A DNA stretch of 12,567 nt from positions 1 to 12,567 of the forward strand of contig LDOQ01000084.1 in assembly GCA_001887945.1 (NCBI GenBank), given 5' to 3'. Below the pieces are notes generated by a model. It made no database searches. It had not been told where the DNA came from and saw only the letters and a list, made by a program, of their open reading frames with translations. Origin of the DNA: Spraguea lophii. Its lineage: Eukaryota > Microsporidia > Spragueidae. Below are positions 1 to 6,820 of this stretch, piece by piece. Each line of letters opens with the position of its first letter. Position 1 is the stretch's first letter. Position numbers and translations under genes: made by a program.

Positions 1-1
1 T

Positions 2-109
2 AGGACATTCTTTAAAGAATTAGATTGTCCAATAAAAGATGAATGCAAGTATCATTCCCCTACGTGTCCTTTGAGATCTTTTAAAAATAAAAATGTGTAT
101 TCTCTCTAA
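2..109 (+). CDS. C-terminal end of a Cys-rich (zinc-finger-like) protein, left copy, partial
   Basis: An open frame enters from the left window edge and ends at TAA 107-109, giving 35 residues. It carries four cysteines and a histidine in the order C-x5-C-x2-H-x3-C (residues 9, 15, 18 and 22 of the fragment), close to the C-x5-C-x(4-6)-C core of Nab2-type or CCCH-type zinc fingers but lacking the usual final His. The same tail is encoded at the other window edge on the minus strand. The two copies differ at 4 of 108 bases; three changes are silent and one swaps Thr for Lys at the second visible codon. That pattern indicates that the reading frame is real and under selection. The rest of the gene lies outside the window, so its function cannot be told. 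Zinc binding is an inference. Confidence 0.6.
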   Translation, partial: RTFFKELDCPIKDECKYHSPTCPLRSFKNKNVYSL

Positions 110-747
110 TGTATGGTTAATTGTTTTTATTTCACATTGAAAATAATTTTGAATAACTTTCTAATAAATTTGCTATTTTACTTATTATAAAAATTCAATT
201 ATAGAACCTCTTTGATTTATTTCAATTTAATATAATTAGATTCTTTAAAAATTATAAATGAAATTATATTACTATTTTACATTTATATATTAACATTATT
301 TTACATTGTAATATAGAATATTTCAGAATATAACAGATCTTATTAAAATATCTGTTAATATTCATACGTTAATTTTAATTGAGTTTAATTCTACTTCATA
401 TCATAATATTGCTACATATCTAATATATTGATTTTAATTACAAACTAAATGAATAGTTTATATATTATACAACAATAAAAACATGACCATATGACTGTAT
501 CGATATTTTACACGTTTGAATATTATTTTTTTTTCTTTATATCTTTTTGTTTTGAAAAATTTTCTGTATAACGAATTATGACATATCACAGATACGGAAT
601 TTGATTATCAATACCATTTCCGACCTCAGTGAAATATTAAATCATTGTATAATATAAAATTTTATATTATTAATAAAATTCCCTCCATTCTTCTAATCTT
701 TTTGACTTTAAAATAAATACTTAAAAGAAAAAAATGAAAATAAAATC
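110..747. other. Intergenic spacer, left side
   Basis: No credible gene is seen here. The stretch to 610 belongs to the inverted-repeat arm, including its identical core. Positions 611-747 are unique AT-rich DNA directly upstream of the thymidine kinase gene. The only CCC run near that gene is at 681-683 (within CCCTCC), 64 bases before its ATG, much farther than at the other genes of the window. Confidence 0.7.
239..408. repeat. Identical non-coding core of the left inverted-repeat arm, with hairpin
   Basis: All 170 bases match the right arm (12150-12329) exactly, except that the right copy carries a 10-base tandem duplication (one extra ATTTTACATT unit). Sequence on both sides is visibly diverged. 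Within the core, TAACAGAT at 331-338 and ATCTGTTA at 350-357 form an 8-bp stem with an 11-base loop. No open frame explains the conservation. It may be a non-coding RNA, a 3' processing or regulatory element, or a gene-conversion tract. Confidence 0.8.
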
Positions 748-1344
748 ATGTTTATATTTTTGATTGCTGCTTATTCAAAATTAATTTTTAATTATGGAAC
801 AGTTTCATCTGGGAAATCATTAGATTTACTTAAAATTTATAAAACTTTAAAACTGCGAGAAAAAAATGTCCGATGTACTAAGCCTAAGCTTGATACCAGA
901 GATGATGGAATTTTTTCTCGAACTGGCTTAAAAGAAGATTGTGATTTTATTATCGGAGAAGACAATTGGGAAGAACAAGCTAATGATAGCGATTTTCTTT
1001 TAATCGATGAATCTCAATTTTTAACAGAAAATGAAGTAGAAACTATTAGAAGTATTGCTAATAGAGGAATAAATGTTATGTGTTATGGTTTGAAAAACAC
1101 TTTTACCACAAAAACATTTCCTGGTTCACAAAGATTGTTGGAACTAGCTGATGAACTGAAAGAAATAGAAACATTATGTACTTTTTGTAATAATAAAGCA
1201 CAACAAAGCTTAAAACATTGTAATGGCATTGTTGATAAAGGAGATAAAATTATTGATGTGGGATACGAGTCAAAATATCTACCTTGTTGCAATTTTTGTT
1301 TTGAGAAGGCACAAAAGACAGGTAAAATACCTGAACGAAATTAA
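748..1344 (+). CDS. tk: Thymidine kinase, type II (TK1-like), bacterial-type
   Basis: Cytosolic salvage enzyme that phosphorylates thymidine to dTMP with ATP. The 198-residue length is typical. A P-loop GTVSSGKS lies at residues 17-24. A KPKLDTRDD segment (45-53) is at the place of the first nucleotide-contact loop. LLIDESQF (84-91) holds the Walker B Asp87 and the catalytic-position Glu88. CYGLK (112-116) is followed by the TFPGSQRLLELAD stretch that leads to the lasso domain. Zinc ligands are probably Cys144 and Cys147 plus Cys180 or Cys181 and Cys184. The CYGL form and flanking residues resemble bacterial rather than animal TK1. The ATG at 748 is the only in-frame start before the P-loop; it adds about nine hydrophobic residues before the usual SKLIF-like beginning, so the true N-terminus is slightly uncertain. 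Unlike its neighbours it has no CCC motif beside the ATG. AATAAA follows the stop at 1347. Horizontal acquisition of TK genes has been proposed for microsporidia and relatives; transfer here is an inference. Confidence 0.93.
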   Translation: MFIFLIAAYSKLIFNYGTVSSGKSLDLLKIYKTLKLREKNVRCTKPKLDTRDDGIFSRTGLKEDCDFIIGEDNWEEQANDSDFLLIDESQFLTENEVETIRSIANRGINVMCYGLKNTFTTKTFPGSQRLLELADELKEIETLCTFCNNKAQQSLKHCNGIVDKGDKIIDVGYESKYLPCCNFCFEKAQKTGKIPERN

Positions 1345-1346
1345 AC

Positions 1347-1352
1347 AATAAA
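1347..1352 (+). promoter_or_regulatory. Putative polyadenylation signal of the thymidine kinase gene
   Basis: AATAAA begins two bases after the stop codon. Microsporidian 3' UTRs are often very short, so the position is plausible, but the hexamer is also common by chance in DNA this rich in A+T. Confidence 0.35.
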
Positions 1353-1860
1353 TAGGAATCCTTTTCTAAAAAATTATTTTTTTACATTATGAGTAAAATT
1401 TTATATTTCAATTTAAAATTACATCAGAAAAAAGCTGAATTAGCATTAATCCAATAAATTTATTTATATTTTAATTTACCATAGAATTATAAATTCATTA
1501 ATCATTTTATATCTAACATATAAGTACTTATATGTTATAACATCCTTACAATTTACGTATGCTTTAAAAGAAAAGTTTTATTAAGAACAGATAGGAGAAC
1601 TCGGCTTACAATGATTATCATATTTGAAAAATATTTTAAGTAACGTTCTTGCGTTCTTCTTTCTGTTAATTTACTTGGATTGCAATATCGTAATATTCCA
1701 TGTTTGTACGCAATCCGATTGTTAGAGTAGAATACAGTTTAACTGTTTCTTTAAATAAATTTTATATTGATTACTCATCAACCAGAATATTGTATTATTA
1801 AAAAGACTTAGAATATTGTAGAATGTAAGAAGAGACGGTTCACTACATGCAAAATTCTAA

Positions 1861-2011
1861 TACCCTGTAACATAAGATAGGATAAGATTAATGCACATCC
1901 GGAGCAAAATAAATCTATACAAGTTTAGATGGGTTAGGAGCCAAAGGTTATAGACCACGGTAAGTTGTAGCCGGTCTGGAAATTTCTATAAATAAAAGTT
2001 TCATAAAAAAA
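1861..2011 (+). repeat. Dispersed repeat, copy A (internally deleted)
   Basis: This copy shares with copies B and C the motif around GATTAATGCA (1887-1896), ACAAGTTTA (1919-1927), CCAAAGGTTATAGACC (1941-1956) and the 3' end AATAAAAGTTTCAT followed by an A-run. It starts TACCCTGTAACATAAG, joining two parts that in copy C (11102-11274) lie about 165 bases apart, so it is an internally deleted relative. No open frame is seen. The orientation given is that of the AATAAA plus A-run end. Confidence 0.75.
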
Positions 2012-2156
2012 GATCTGGAGCATATTGTCCCCGATTAAGTACATAAGAAAAAGATTTAAATAAATTACGCTATCTTCTACTAACTTTGATAGTCCCATAA
2101 TCGGTAAAACCAATTCATTGTAATATTAAATCTCGTATAAACATAATTTTGAAACA

Positions 2157-3359
2157 TTATTCTAAAAATTTCGACTCTTTATCTTTATTTTCTTTAAAAA
2201 CAATGAGCACAAAAAATAACATGCATACCATAACAACAGAATATAAAGAGAAAGAATACACACCGAATTTCTTATATAGGATATCAAATAGGGTTGTAAT
2301 TGTAAAACCTCCAACCCAATTAAATATGAGAGATAAAAACATACCAGCAGATTTATATTCTTGTGGAAATATGTCACCGCAAATAAGCCAAACAACGGGA
2401 CCTAACCCTAAAGCGAATCCTATTATAAATGTAAAAATTCCACTAAATGGATGAATATGCATCATAAGCAAAATATGACCCAAAGTAACTAATATTATGC
2501 TAATAACCATCAATATTTTTCTTCCAACAGATTCAATAACAAACATAGCCATTCCGATTGCGATTAGTTTTGTAATCCCCAAACATAAAGTGTATAATCT
2601 TTCATTCGAAGTGTTTTTGAAAATAGTGTTACTAAATGATATTACCCCACTTATTCCCGAAAATTGTTGACCCAAATGGAATATTATTGCGCATATTATA
2701 GAAAGTTTTGATTTTTTATTTTTAAAAAGAGCCATAAGACCTTTATCTGAAGATTCCATAATTTTAAAATCAATTATAAAAAGAGACCCTATTACTAGGA
2801 ATAACGATAATATAATCATGGCGCTAATAACATACATTCCATTAAGATTTTCTTCAAAAAAATACGATAAGGCTTGACATACTATTATTCCTGCTACTAT
2901 GTTAAATTGATAAATACATCCAACAACCCCTTTTATTTTTGATGGTGTTACATTTGAAATATATACAGGAACGACTTCACACGATATTCCAATTGCAACG
3001 CCAAGAATAAATCTACTAATTAAAAAAGCTATGGGGATTTTTGGTATAAATTTTATAGTAAATCCAATTAGAAAAAGTGTATAAGCCGTTGTTATTTTTT
3101 GTTTATTCCTGATATTGAGATTATATGCGATGGTTGAACCTACCAACCCACCTAAAAACAATATCCCTACAATAACACTCCAGAATATATTTATATCTAT
3201 CCCTAAAATATATTTCAATGAGTTATTTTTAACGTAATCATTGAAATTCTTTTTGAGTAATTCTATTATTGTAAGGTTTATCCCAAATAGGAACGCTGTA
3301 ATAGTAGAAACAAAAATCGAAAATAAAAAAGATGATTTTGATTGCCCATTTTTTAACAT
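2157..3359 (-). CDS. Sugar transporter, MFS superfamily (SLC2/HXT-like)
   Basis: A 400-residue membrane protein with about 12 hydrophobic helices and a short loop between the halves (about 197-218). It probably imports glucose or another hexose across the parasite plasma membrane. Family motifs in order: SRFILGVAIG (115-124); PVYISNVTPSKIKG (131-144), the P-x-Y-x-S/E-x-x-P-x-x-x-RG motif; a conserved Gln151; GQQFSGISGVISFSN (230-244), the QQ-x-SG sugar-binding helix; ESVGRK (276-281) for D-x-x-GRR; GPVVW (320-324); GDIFP (328-332); NW (347-348); and KENKDKES (389-396) at the place of PETKGKS. The loop 2-3 GRR motif is replaced by NKQK (85-88), and the chain is shorter than yeast hexose transporters, as in other microsporidian ones. 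The start is fixed by CCCCCTT directly upstream of the ATG. The gene is convergent with thymidine kinase. Substrate and direction are inferred from the family. Confidence 0.9.
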   Translation of the reverse strand: MLKNGQSKSSFLFSIFVSTITAFLFGINLTIIELLKKNFNDYVKNNSLKYILGIDINIFWSVIVGILFLGGLVGSTIAYNLNIRNKQKITTAYTLFLIGFTIKFIPKIPIAFLISRFILGVAIGISCEVVPVYISNVTPSKIKGVVGCIYQFNIVAGIIVCQALSYFFEENLNGMYVISAMIILSLFLVIGSLFIIDFKIMESSDKGLMALFKNKKSKLSIICAIIFHLGQQFSGISGVISFSNTIFKNTSNERLYTLCLGITKLIAIGMAMFVIESVGRKILMVISIILVTLGHILLMMHIHPFSGIFTFIIGFALGLGPVVWLICGDIFPQEYKSAGMFLSLIFNWVGGFTITTLFDILYKKFGVYSFSLYSVVMVCMLFFVLIVFKENKDKESKFLE

Positions 3360-3361
3360 AA

Positions 3362-3366
3362 GGGGG
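3362..3366 (-). promoter_or_regulatory. CCC start-site motif of the sugar transporter gene
   Basis: On the minus strand CCCCC is followed by TT and the ATG. C-runs are rare in this AT-rich spacer, and CCC next to the start codon is a described microsporidian transcription or start signal. Confidence 0.7.
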
Positions 3367-3599
3367 TTTAAAAATCGATATTGTATGATTTTGATTATAT
3401 GACATTGATGAGAAATAATAAATTATTAGAGGAACAAATAAAAAAATATGCCAAGGTAAACATATGTAAAATACCTTGCTTTGAAAAATTAAATCATAGT
3501 TAAGATTGCCCAAAAATGGTAAATTAAATTTATTTAATTAAATTTAATAAATCATCAGATGTTAAGAATGAAATAGGAGGCAAGTGAAGAAAAAGTAAT

Positions 3600-3800
3600 A
3601 ATTGGACGCTTTGTAAAAAAATATCATTGGTACACAGCCCAGAAAAATAAGATAGCGGAATTTTTGAAAGTCCGTTTGGCCCTGTAATTGTGGGTGATAG
3701 CTAAATCTCAAGTTTAACGGGTTTAACTGCCCACTCAAAAGACTTTTCAAAAAAAAACAGATGAGAAGAAGAGAAAGGTTGTTGAGTGGGCGGTGGTTCG
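3600..3800 (-). pseudogene. Relic of a Ty3/gypsy-like retrotransposon integrase
   Basis: On the minus strand the frame across 3668-3709 reads RFSYHPQLQGQTDFQ, close to the integrase-core signature S-x-YHPQ-T-x-GQ-x-ER. The Glu of the catalytic DDE triad, expected right after GQT, is Asp here. Just upstream another frame reads FFEKSFEWAVKPVKLEI, like the stretch that normally precedes the YHPQ motif, so a frameshift splits the two. The frame ends in stops downstream, and no reverse transcriptase, gag or terminal repeats are recognised around it. The whole thing is therefore dead. An 85-codon open frame over 3562-3819 contains the motif, but its downstream part does not resemble integrase. The motif match is short; a chance match is possible but not likely. 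Confidence 0.45.
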
Positions 3801-3819
3801 ATAATGTAATATTAGCCAT

Positions 3820-4137
3820 GCCCTACACGGCGGTCCACTATTGGATTAAAGTAATGTTTAGCAGATGTAATTGTAATCTTTGTATTGATTTGTGACTCGG
3901 CCAATACTATGCAACGAAAGAGGCTGGGAATTTCTAAAAAGATGTGAGAAATGCGCGACATACACCATACGCAAAGCCCAAACGTTCTTGTGTATAAGGT
4001 AAGATGAGATTAATGCATATGTGTAGCGAAACCAGTTAGTACAAGTTTATATATGCTTTAGAAACCAAAGGTCATAGACCATGGTGGACTGCGACCGATT
4101 AGGAAACTTCGATAAATAAAAGTTTCATTTAAAAAAA
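3820..4137 (+). repeat. Dispersed repeat, copy B
   Basis: It aligns along most of its length with copy C (11103-11415). Shared blocks include TGTTTAG (3855), GTAATTG (3867), TGTATTGATTTGTG (3880), CGGCCAAT (3898) and ATAAGGTAAGATGAGATTAATGCAT (positions 3993-4017). Also shared are AGTACAAGTTTA (4039) and GAAACCAAAG (4061). It ends AATAAAAGTTTCATTT plus an A-run (AATAAA at 4115-4120). A hairpin lies at 4064-4085, with stems ACCA/TGGT and GGTC/GACC and loop ATA. TATATAT-like sequence is at 4048-4054. A 273-base unit from TG at 3855 to CA at 4127 would fit a solo LTR, but no target-site duplication is seen. Confidence 0.75.
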
Positions 4138-4243
4138 TCCATAAAACCTATTAACTAAAAAATGTATATTCAAAGTTAAATATTTTGTATAACTAAAAAT
4201 AATTTATTGTTTGTTTATAATAAAAAAATAAAACAACACTATT

Positions 4244-6307
4244 TTAATTATAAATAAAGATATTTTCTCCATCTTCTCTCCATACACCCATTTCAACAAA
4301 TTCATTTATGACCTCTGTAATTAAAGCCTCATCGTATTTTCCTTTACATCTGTTGTTTATTAATTCTACTGACACTTTTCTTTCACCATCTTCCTCTTTA
4401 GCAAGGCCTATAATCAGATTATAAATATCATATTTATAATCAGATCTTCCTCTACGTTCTCTGTGAATATTAATCTTTGACAATTTAATAAGTCTAAGTG
4501 CTTCATCAACATCTTCATCATTGACAACAGAGGAATGTCTGAGTCGGGCATGTGCCATAGTAAGTCTTATTAAAGATAGAAGATATCTTGGTGTGATGTT
4601 TTTTAATTCTTTTCTAGCTTCAACGTAACTTACTACTAACTTTTCTTTGAATTCCTTTGAAATTTTTGGTTCAATTTTTTTTGCTATAGAAATATATTCT
4701 CTCATATCTGCATAACTTATGTTTTCAGCTTCTGTTTCAAAATGCATATTCGTCACGTGTTTTGCTAGTTGGAGGTCATTTTCCATATCTGCAGTATCTC
4801 GTATAACAATCAAAACATCAAATCTGGAAAGTAATGATACCGGGAGTCCAACATTGTATTCAACACTTTTGGTCTCGTCATATCTACTTTTTACAGGGTT
4901 TGCAGCTCCTAAAATACTACATCTTGCATTGAGGGTTGTATTAATACCCGCCTTATTGATGCTTACTTTTTGTTGTTCCATAACTTCGTGAATTGAAACT
5001 CTATCAAGCTCCTCCATTTTGTCAAGTTCATCGATACAACATACACCATTATCTGATAATACCAAAGCCCCTCCTTCTAAAACCATTTCATTTGTTACTG
5101 GATCTTTAGAAACACTTGCTGTTAGACCTACACCACTAGATCCTTTTCCAGTAGTATAAATACCCCTTTCACTTATTTTAATCACAGTTTTTAAAAGCTG
5201 ACTTTTGGCAATACCAGGATCTCCAAGAAGTAAAACATTGAGTTCTCCTCTTATTTTTGTCCCGTCTCTTTTCTTAATTGTTGGAGAACCTATTAAAAGT
5301 AACAATAATACCTTCTTTATATCTGTTAAACCATAAATTTCTGGAGCCATAGAAGAAATAATATTTGAATACGATAATTCTTTTCTAACAGCTTTTTTTA
5401 CTTCTTTCTTTTCAATGTTATTGACCTGTAAATATGTATCAGTTAACAATCCGGCTTTAATTCTTTTAAATCCGGTATATGGCCTTGGAAGAAATATACC
5501 ACCTGCAACAATAAAATCACCAGGCTTGCATTTATCGGTATTGTCACTATATGCTATCATTTCCATGCTCCTAGGTATACTTCCCTGTGGAACATCAGAT
5601 GTTACCTCTTGTATTCTAATATTCTGATACTTGATAAACTTGGATCCTCTTGTCTGCATAGACAATGTTCCCTTTACGTTTCTTAATCTACATTTAACAC
5701 CTGGGCATTCCTCCAAAGCATCAAAAACATCAGATGTTACTTCTTGATAAGTTTCTGAACCACAACTATCACAAATATACGTGGCAACCCTCACATTAGG
5801 CTTTATACTTCCTATTTTTGTTACTATACCTCTTATTCTTACTAATCTCCCAATATCCTTAGCTTTCACATCTCTTAATCCTTCTATTTTCCCTTTACCG
5901 ATTAAATTTATTGTATAATCTCTCAACAAACTAGATGGAAATATATCCATAATATTTTTATCGGGCTGTTTTTCCTTGATTCTACTTAATCTATGCATTA
6001 CAAAATAATTATCATTAAAATAATTACTACTACAATTCTCAAAAATATAAGTATCTATGATCTTATAAAATATATTAATATAAGATAATGCATTCATTTC
6101 TATCTTATTAACCAACTCCGAACTATCAAACAACATAATATCATCCAAATAAATATCTATATTTCCTTTGTTATTCAACTCTTGAATCTGTGATAGATAC
6201 TTAGGAGTATTATTTTCAGTAAAAAATAAAATAAACCTATTTAATGTGTCGTAATCCGATGTATAATCTATAGACGAAAGATGACGCTTTAATGATAATG
6301 AAGACAT
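4244..6307 (-). CDS. MCM7: DNA replication licensing factor MCM7
   Basis: Subunit of the MCM2-7 hexamer, the nuclear replicative helicase, loaded at origins in G1 and working with Cdc45 and GINS. The N-terminal domain (about 1-300) has a C4 zinc finger, Cys179, Cys182, Cys201 and Cys206. IPRSMEM (244-250) and FLPRPYTGFKRIKAGLLTDTYL (272-293) are diagnostic of the MCM7 subunit rather than other MCMs. The AAA+ core has Walker A GDPGIAKS (362-369), Walker B CIDELDKM (424-431), sensor 1 Asn470 in GAANP and arginine finger SRFD (494-497). TPRYLLSLIRL (572-582) begins the AAA+ lid, and 620-687 fits the C-terminal winged helix. At 687 residues it is shorter than yeast Mcm7 (845), mostly by loss of N-terminal and linker sequence, as expected of microsporidia. 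No break or missing catalytic residue is seen. The start matches an upstream CCC at 6321-6323. Confidence 0.96.
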   Translation of the reverse strand: MSSLSLKRHLSSIDYTSDYDTLNRFILFFTENNTPKYLSQIQELNNKGNIDIYLDDIMLFDSSELVNKIEMNALSYINIFYKIIDTYIFENCSSNYFNDNYFVMHRLSRIKEKQPDKNIMDIFPSSLLRDYTINLIGKGKIEGLRDVKAKDIGRLVRIRGIVTKIGSIKPNVRVATYICDSCGSETYQEVTSDVFDALEECPGVKCRLRNVKGTLSMQTRGSKFIKYQNIRIQEVTSDVPQGSIPRSMEMIAYSDNTDKCKPGDFIVAGGIFLPRPYTGFKRIKAGLLTDTYLQVNNIEKKEVKKAVRKELSYSNIISSMAPEIYGLTDIKKVLLLLLIGSPTIKKRDGTKIRGELNVLLLGDPGIAKSQLLKTVIKISERGIYTTGKGSSGVGLTASVSKDPVTNEMVLEGGALVLSDNGVCCIDELDKMEELDRVSIHEVMEQQKVSINKAGINTTLNARCSILGAANPVKSRYDETKSVEYNVGLPVSLLSRFDVLIVIRDTADMENDLQLAKHVTNMHFETEAENISYADMREYISIAKKIEPKISKEFKEKLVVSYVEARKELKNITPRYLLSLIRLTMAHARLRHSSVVNDEDVDEALRLIKLSKINIHRERRGRSDYKYDIYNLIIGLAKEEDGERKVSVELINNRCKGKYDEALITEVINEFVEMGVWREDGENIFIYN

Positions 6308-6320
6308 ATTTGTTAAGAGA

Positions 6321-6323
6321 GGG
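6321..6323 (-). promoter_or_regulatory. CCC start-site motif of MCM7
   Basis: On the minus strand TTTTACCCTCTC lies with its CCC 13 bases before the ATG. This is the largest spacing among the five genes that carry the motif. Confidence 0.55.
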
Positions 6324-6353
6324 TAAAATTTTTTTATTTTGAGTAGAAAGAAA

Positions 6354-6379
6354 AAAATTTACGTAAAGGGAATTGAGTA
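6354..6379. repeat. Direct repeat upstream of MCM7, copy 1
   Basis: A 26-base unit that recurs 98 bases further on at 6452-6478 with three substitutions and one inserted base. Both contain AAAATTT, an ACG core and GGAATTGA. This copy contains the exact TTACGTAA palindrome. Confidence 0.6.
6359..6366. promoter_or_regulatory. TTACGTAA palindrome upstream of MCM7
   Basis: Exact 8-base palindrome centred about 55 bases before the MCM7 ATG. The sequence is a classical bZIP (C/EBP, PAR, ATF-like) site. Identical sites lie 51 and 117 bases upstream of two other minus-strand genes in this window. Binding is an inference. Confidence 0.4.
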
Positions 6380-6451
6380 GAAGAACTGGAAAATTATAAA
6401 ATAATTGTGTATTTGTAATAATAATATATCTTAAATTGATTTTATTATGAT

Positions 6452-6478
6452 AAAATTTTACGCAAAAGGAATTGAATA
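6452..6478. repeat. Direct repeat upstream of MCM7, copy 2
   Basis: Second copy of the 26-base unit at 6354-6379. The palindrome is degenerate here (TTACGCAA at 6458-6465). Confidence 0.6.
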
Positions 6479-6680
6479 ACAAATTAATAAGATTTGTAGA
6501 TTATAAATGATTGTAAAATCCTATTAATAAATTGGTAAACAATTTGATTTTTTCCCGGTGAAAACAAAAAAAATTGAAGAAAAAGTGAAGTAAAACACTT
6601 ACAATCAATATTAAAAAAATAAAATATTTCTGTTCCGTATAATGGTATTAAAAAATATTTAGTTATTCAAACATAAAGAA

Positions 6681-6731
6681 AACACGATAGGATAAATAGC
6701 TATGGATATTAATTTCCTATTTAGCCGTGTT
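6681..6731. other. Bulged stem-loop 3' of the Asn/Asp-rich gene
   Basis: AACACG (6681-6686) pairs with CGTGTT (6726-6731), and the adjoining ATAGGA (6687-6692) pairs with TCCTAT (6715-6720). Only TTAGC bulges on one side, and the loop is 22 bases. The structure lies 90-140 bases past the stop of the upstream minus-strand gene and 370 bases before MCM7. It is not a tRNA, being too short and lacking a T arm. It could be a 3' element or a small RNA. Confidence 0.4.
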
Positions 6732-6820
6732 ATAACAATAAATTTCATAAATATTTGATTTATTATAATTTATTTTTAAATATTAATCTTATTCGATTGA
6801 CCCTAATACACAACAAAAAA

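Larger units (their letters stand above)
2..610 (+). repeat. Left arm of a diverged inverted repeat
   Basis: This stretch matches the reverse complement of 11947-12566 almost end to end. It contains the Cys-rich coding tail (4 differences in 108 bases), then non-coding DNA in which diverged parts flank a 170-base identical core (239-408). Similarity fades after position 610, about 138 bases before the thymidine kinase start. The divergence outside the core shows two real paralogous loci rather than one locus assembled twice. Confidence 0.9.
1345..2156. other. Intergenic region between thymidine kinase and sugar transporter
   Basis: The two genes are convergent. Positions 1345-1860 are AT-rich and hold no gene that I can support. 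1861-2011 is the shortest copy of the dispersed repeat. 2012-2156 is unremarkable up to the transporter stop codon. No tRNA cloverleaf is visible on either strand. Confidence 0.6.
3360..4243. other. Intergenic region with retroelement debris
   Basis: 3360-3560 is the upstream region of the sugar transporter and holds no other gene. About 3600-3800 is an antisense integrase relic. 3820-4137 is dispersed repeat copy B. The part from 3600 to 4100 is visibly richer in G+C than flanking spacers, which marks it as inserted material. 4138-4243 is the AT-rich 3' flank of MCM7. Confidence 0.65.
6308..6820. other. Intergenic region between MCM7 and the Asn/Asp-rich gene
   Basis: No gene is seen. It holds the MCM7 start motif, a TTACGTAA palindrome, a pair of direct repeats (6354-6379 and 6452-6478) and a bulged stem-loop at 6681-6731. 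The rest is AT-rich. Confidence 0.65.

Noticed and set aside
1553..1738. Minus-strand frame of about 60 codons without a stop, with a few plausible-looking residues
   Set aside because: It has no ATG until near the end, no CCC motif and no recognisable family; it could be a relic but I cannot support it.
1534..1780. Possible solo LTR running from TGTTATAACA to ACTCATCA
   Set aside because: The ends are only loosely LTR-like, flanking bases are not duplicated, and no second copy is seen in the window.
3238..3513. Minus-strand 91-codon frame overlapping the start of the sugar transporter
   Set aside because: It overlaps a confident gene in another frame and has no start signal or family resemblance.
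3790..3805. GGTTCGATA resembling a tRNA T-loop or B box
   Set aside because: Flanking bases do not form the T stem and no acceptor, D or anticodon arms can be drawn; the similar GGTTCGGCC in copy C (11175-11183) fails in the same way.
3993..4027. Weak likeness of the repeat block GATTAATGCAT to the U6 snRNA segment GATTAGCAT
   Set aside because: The invariant ACAGAGA box is absent, three diverged copies exist, and the rest does not match U6.
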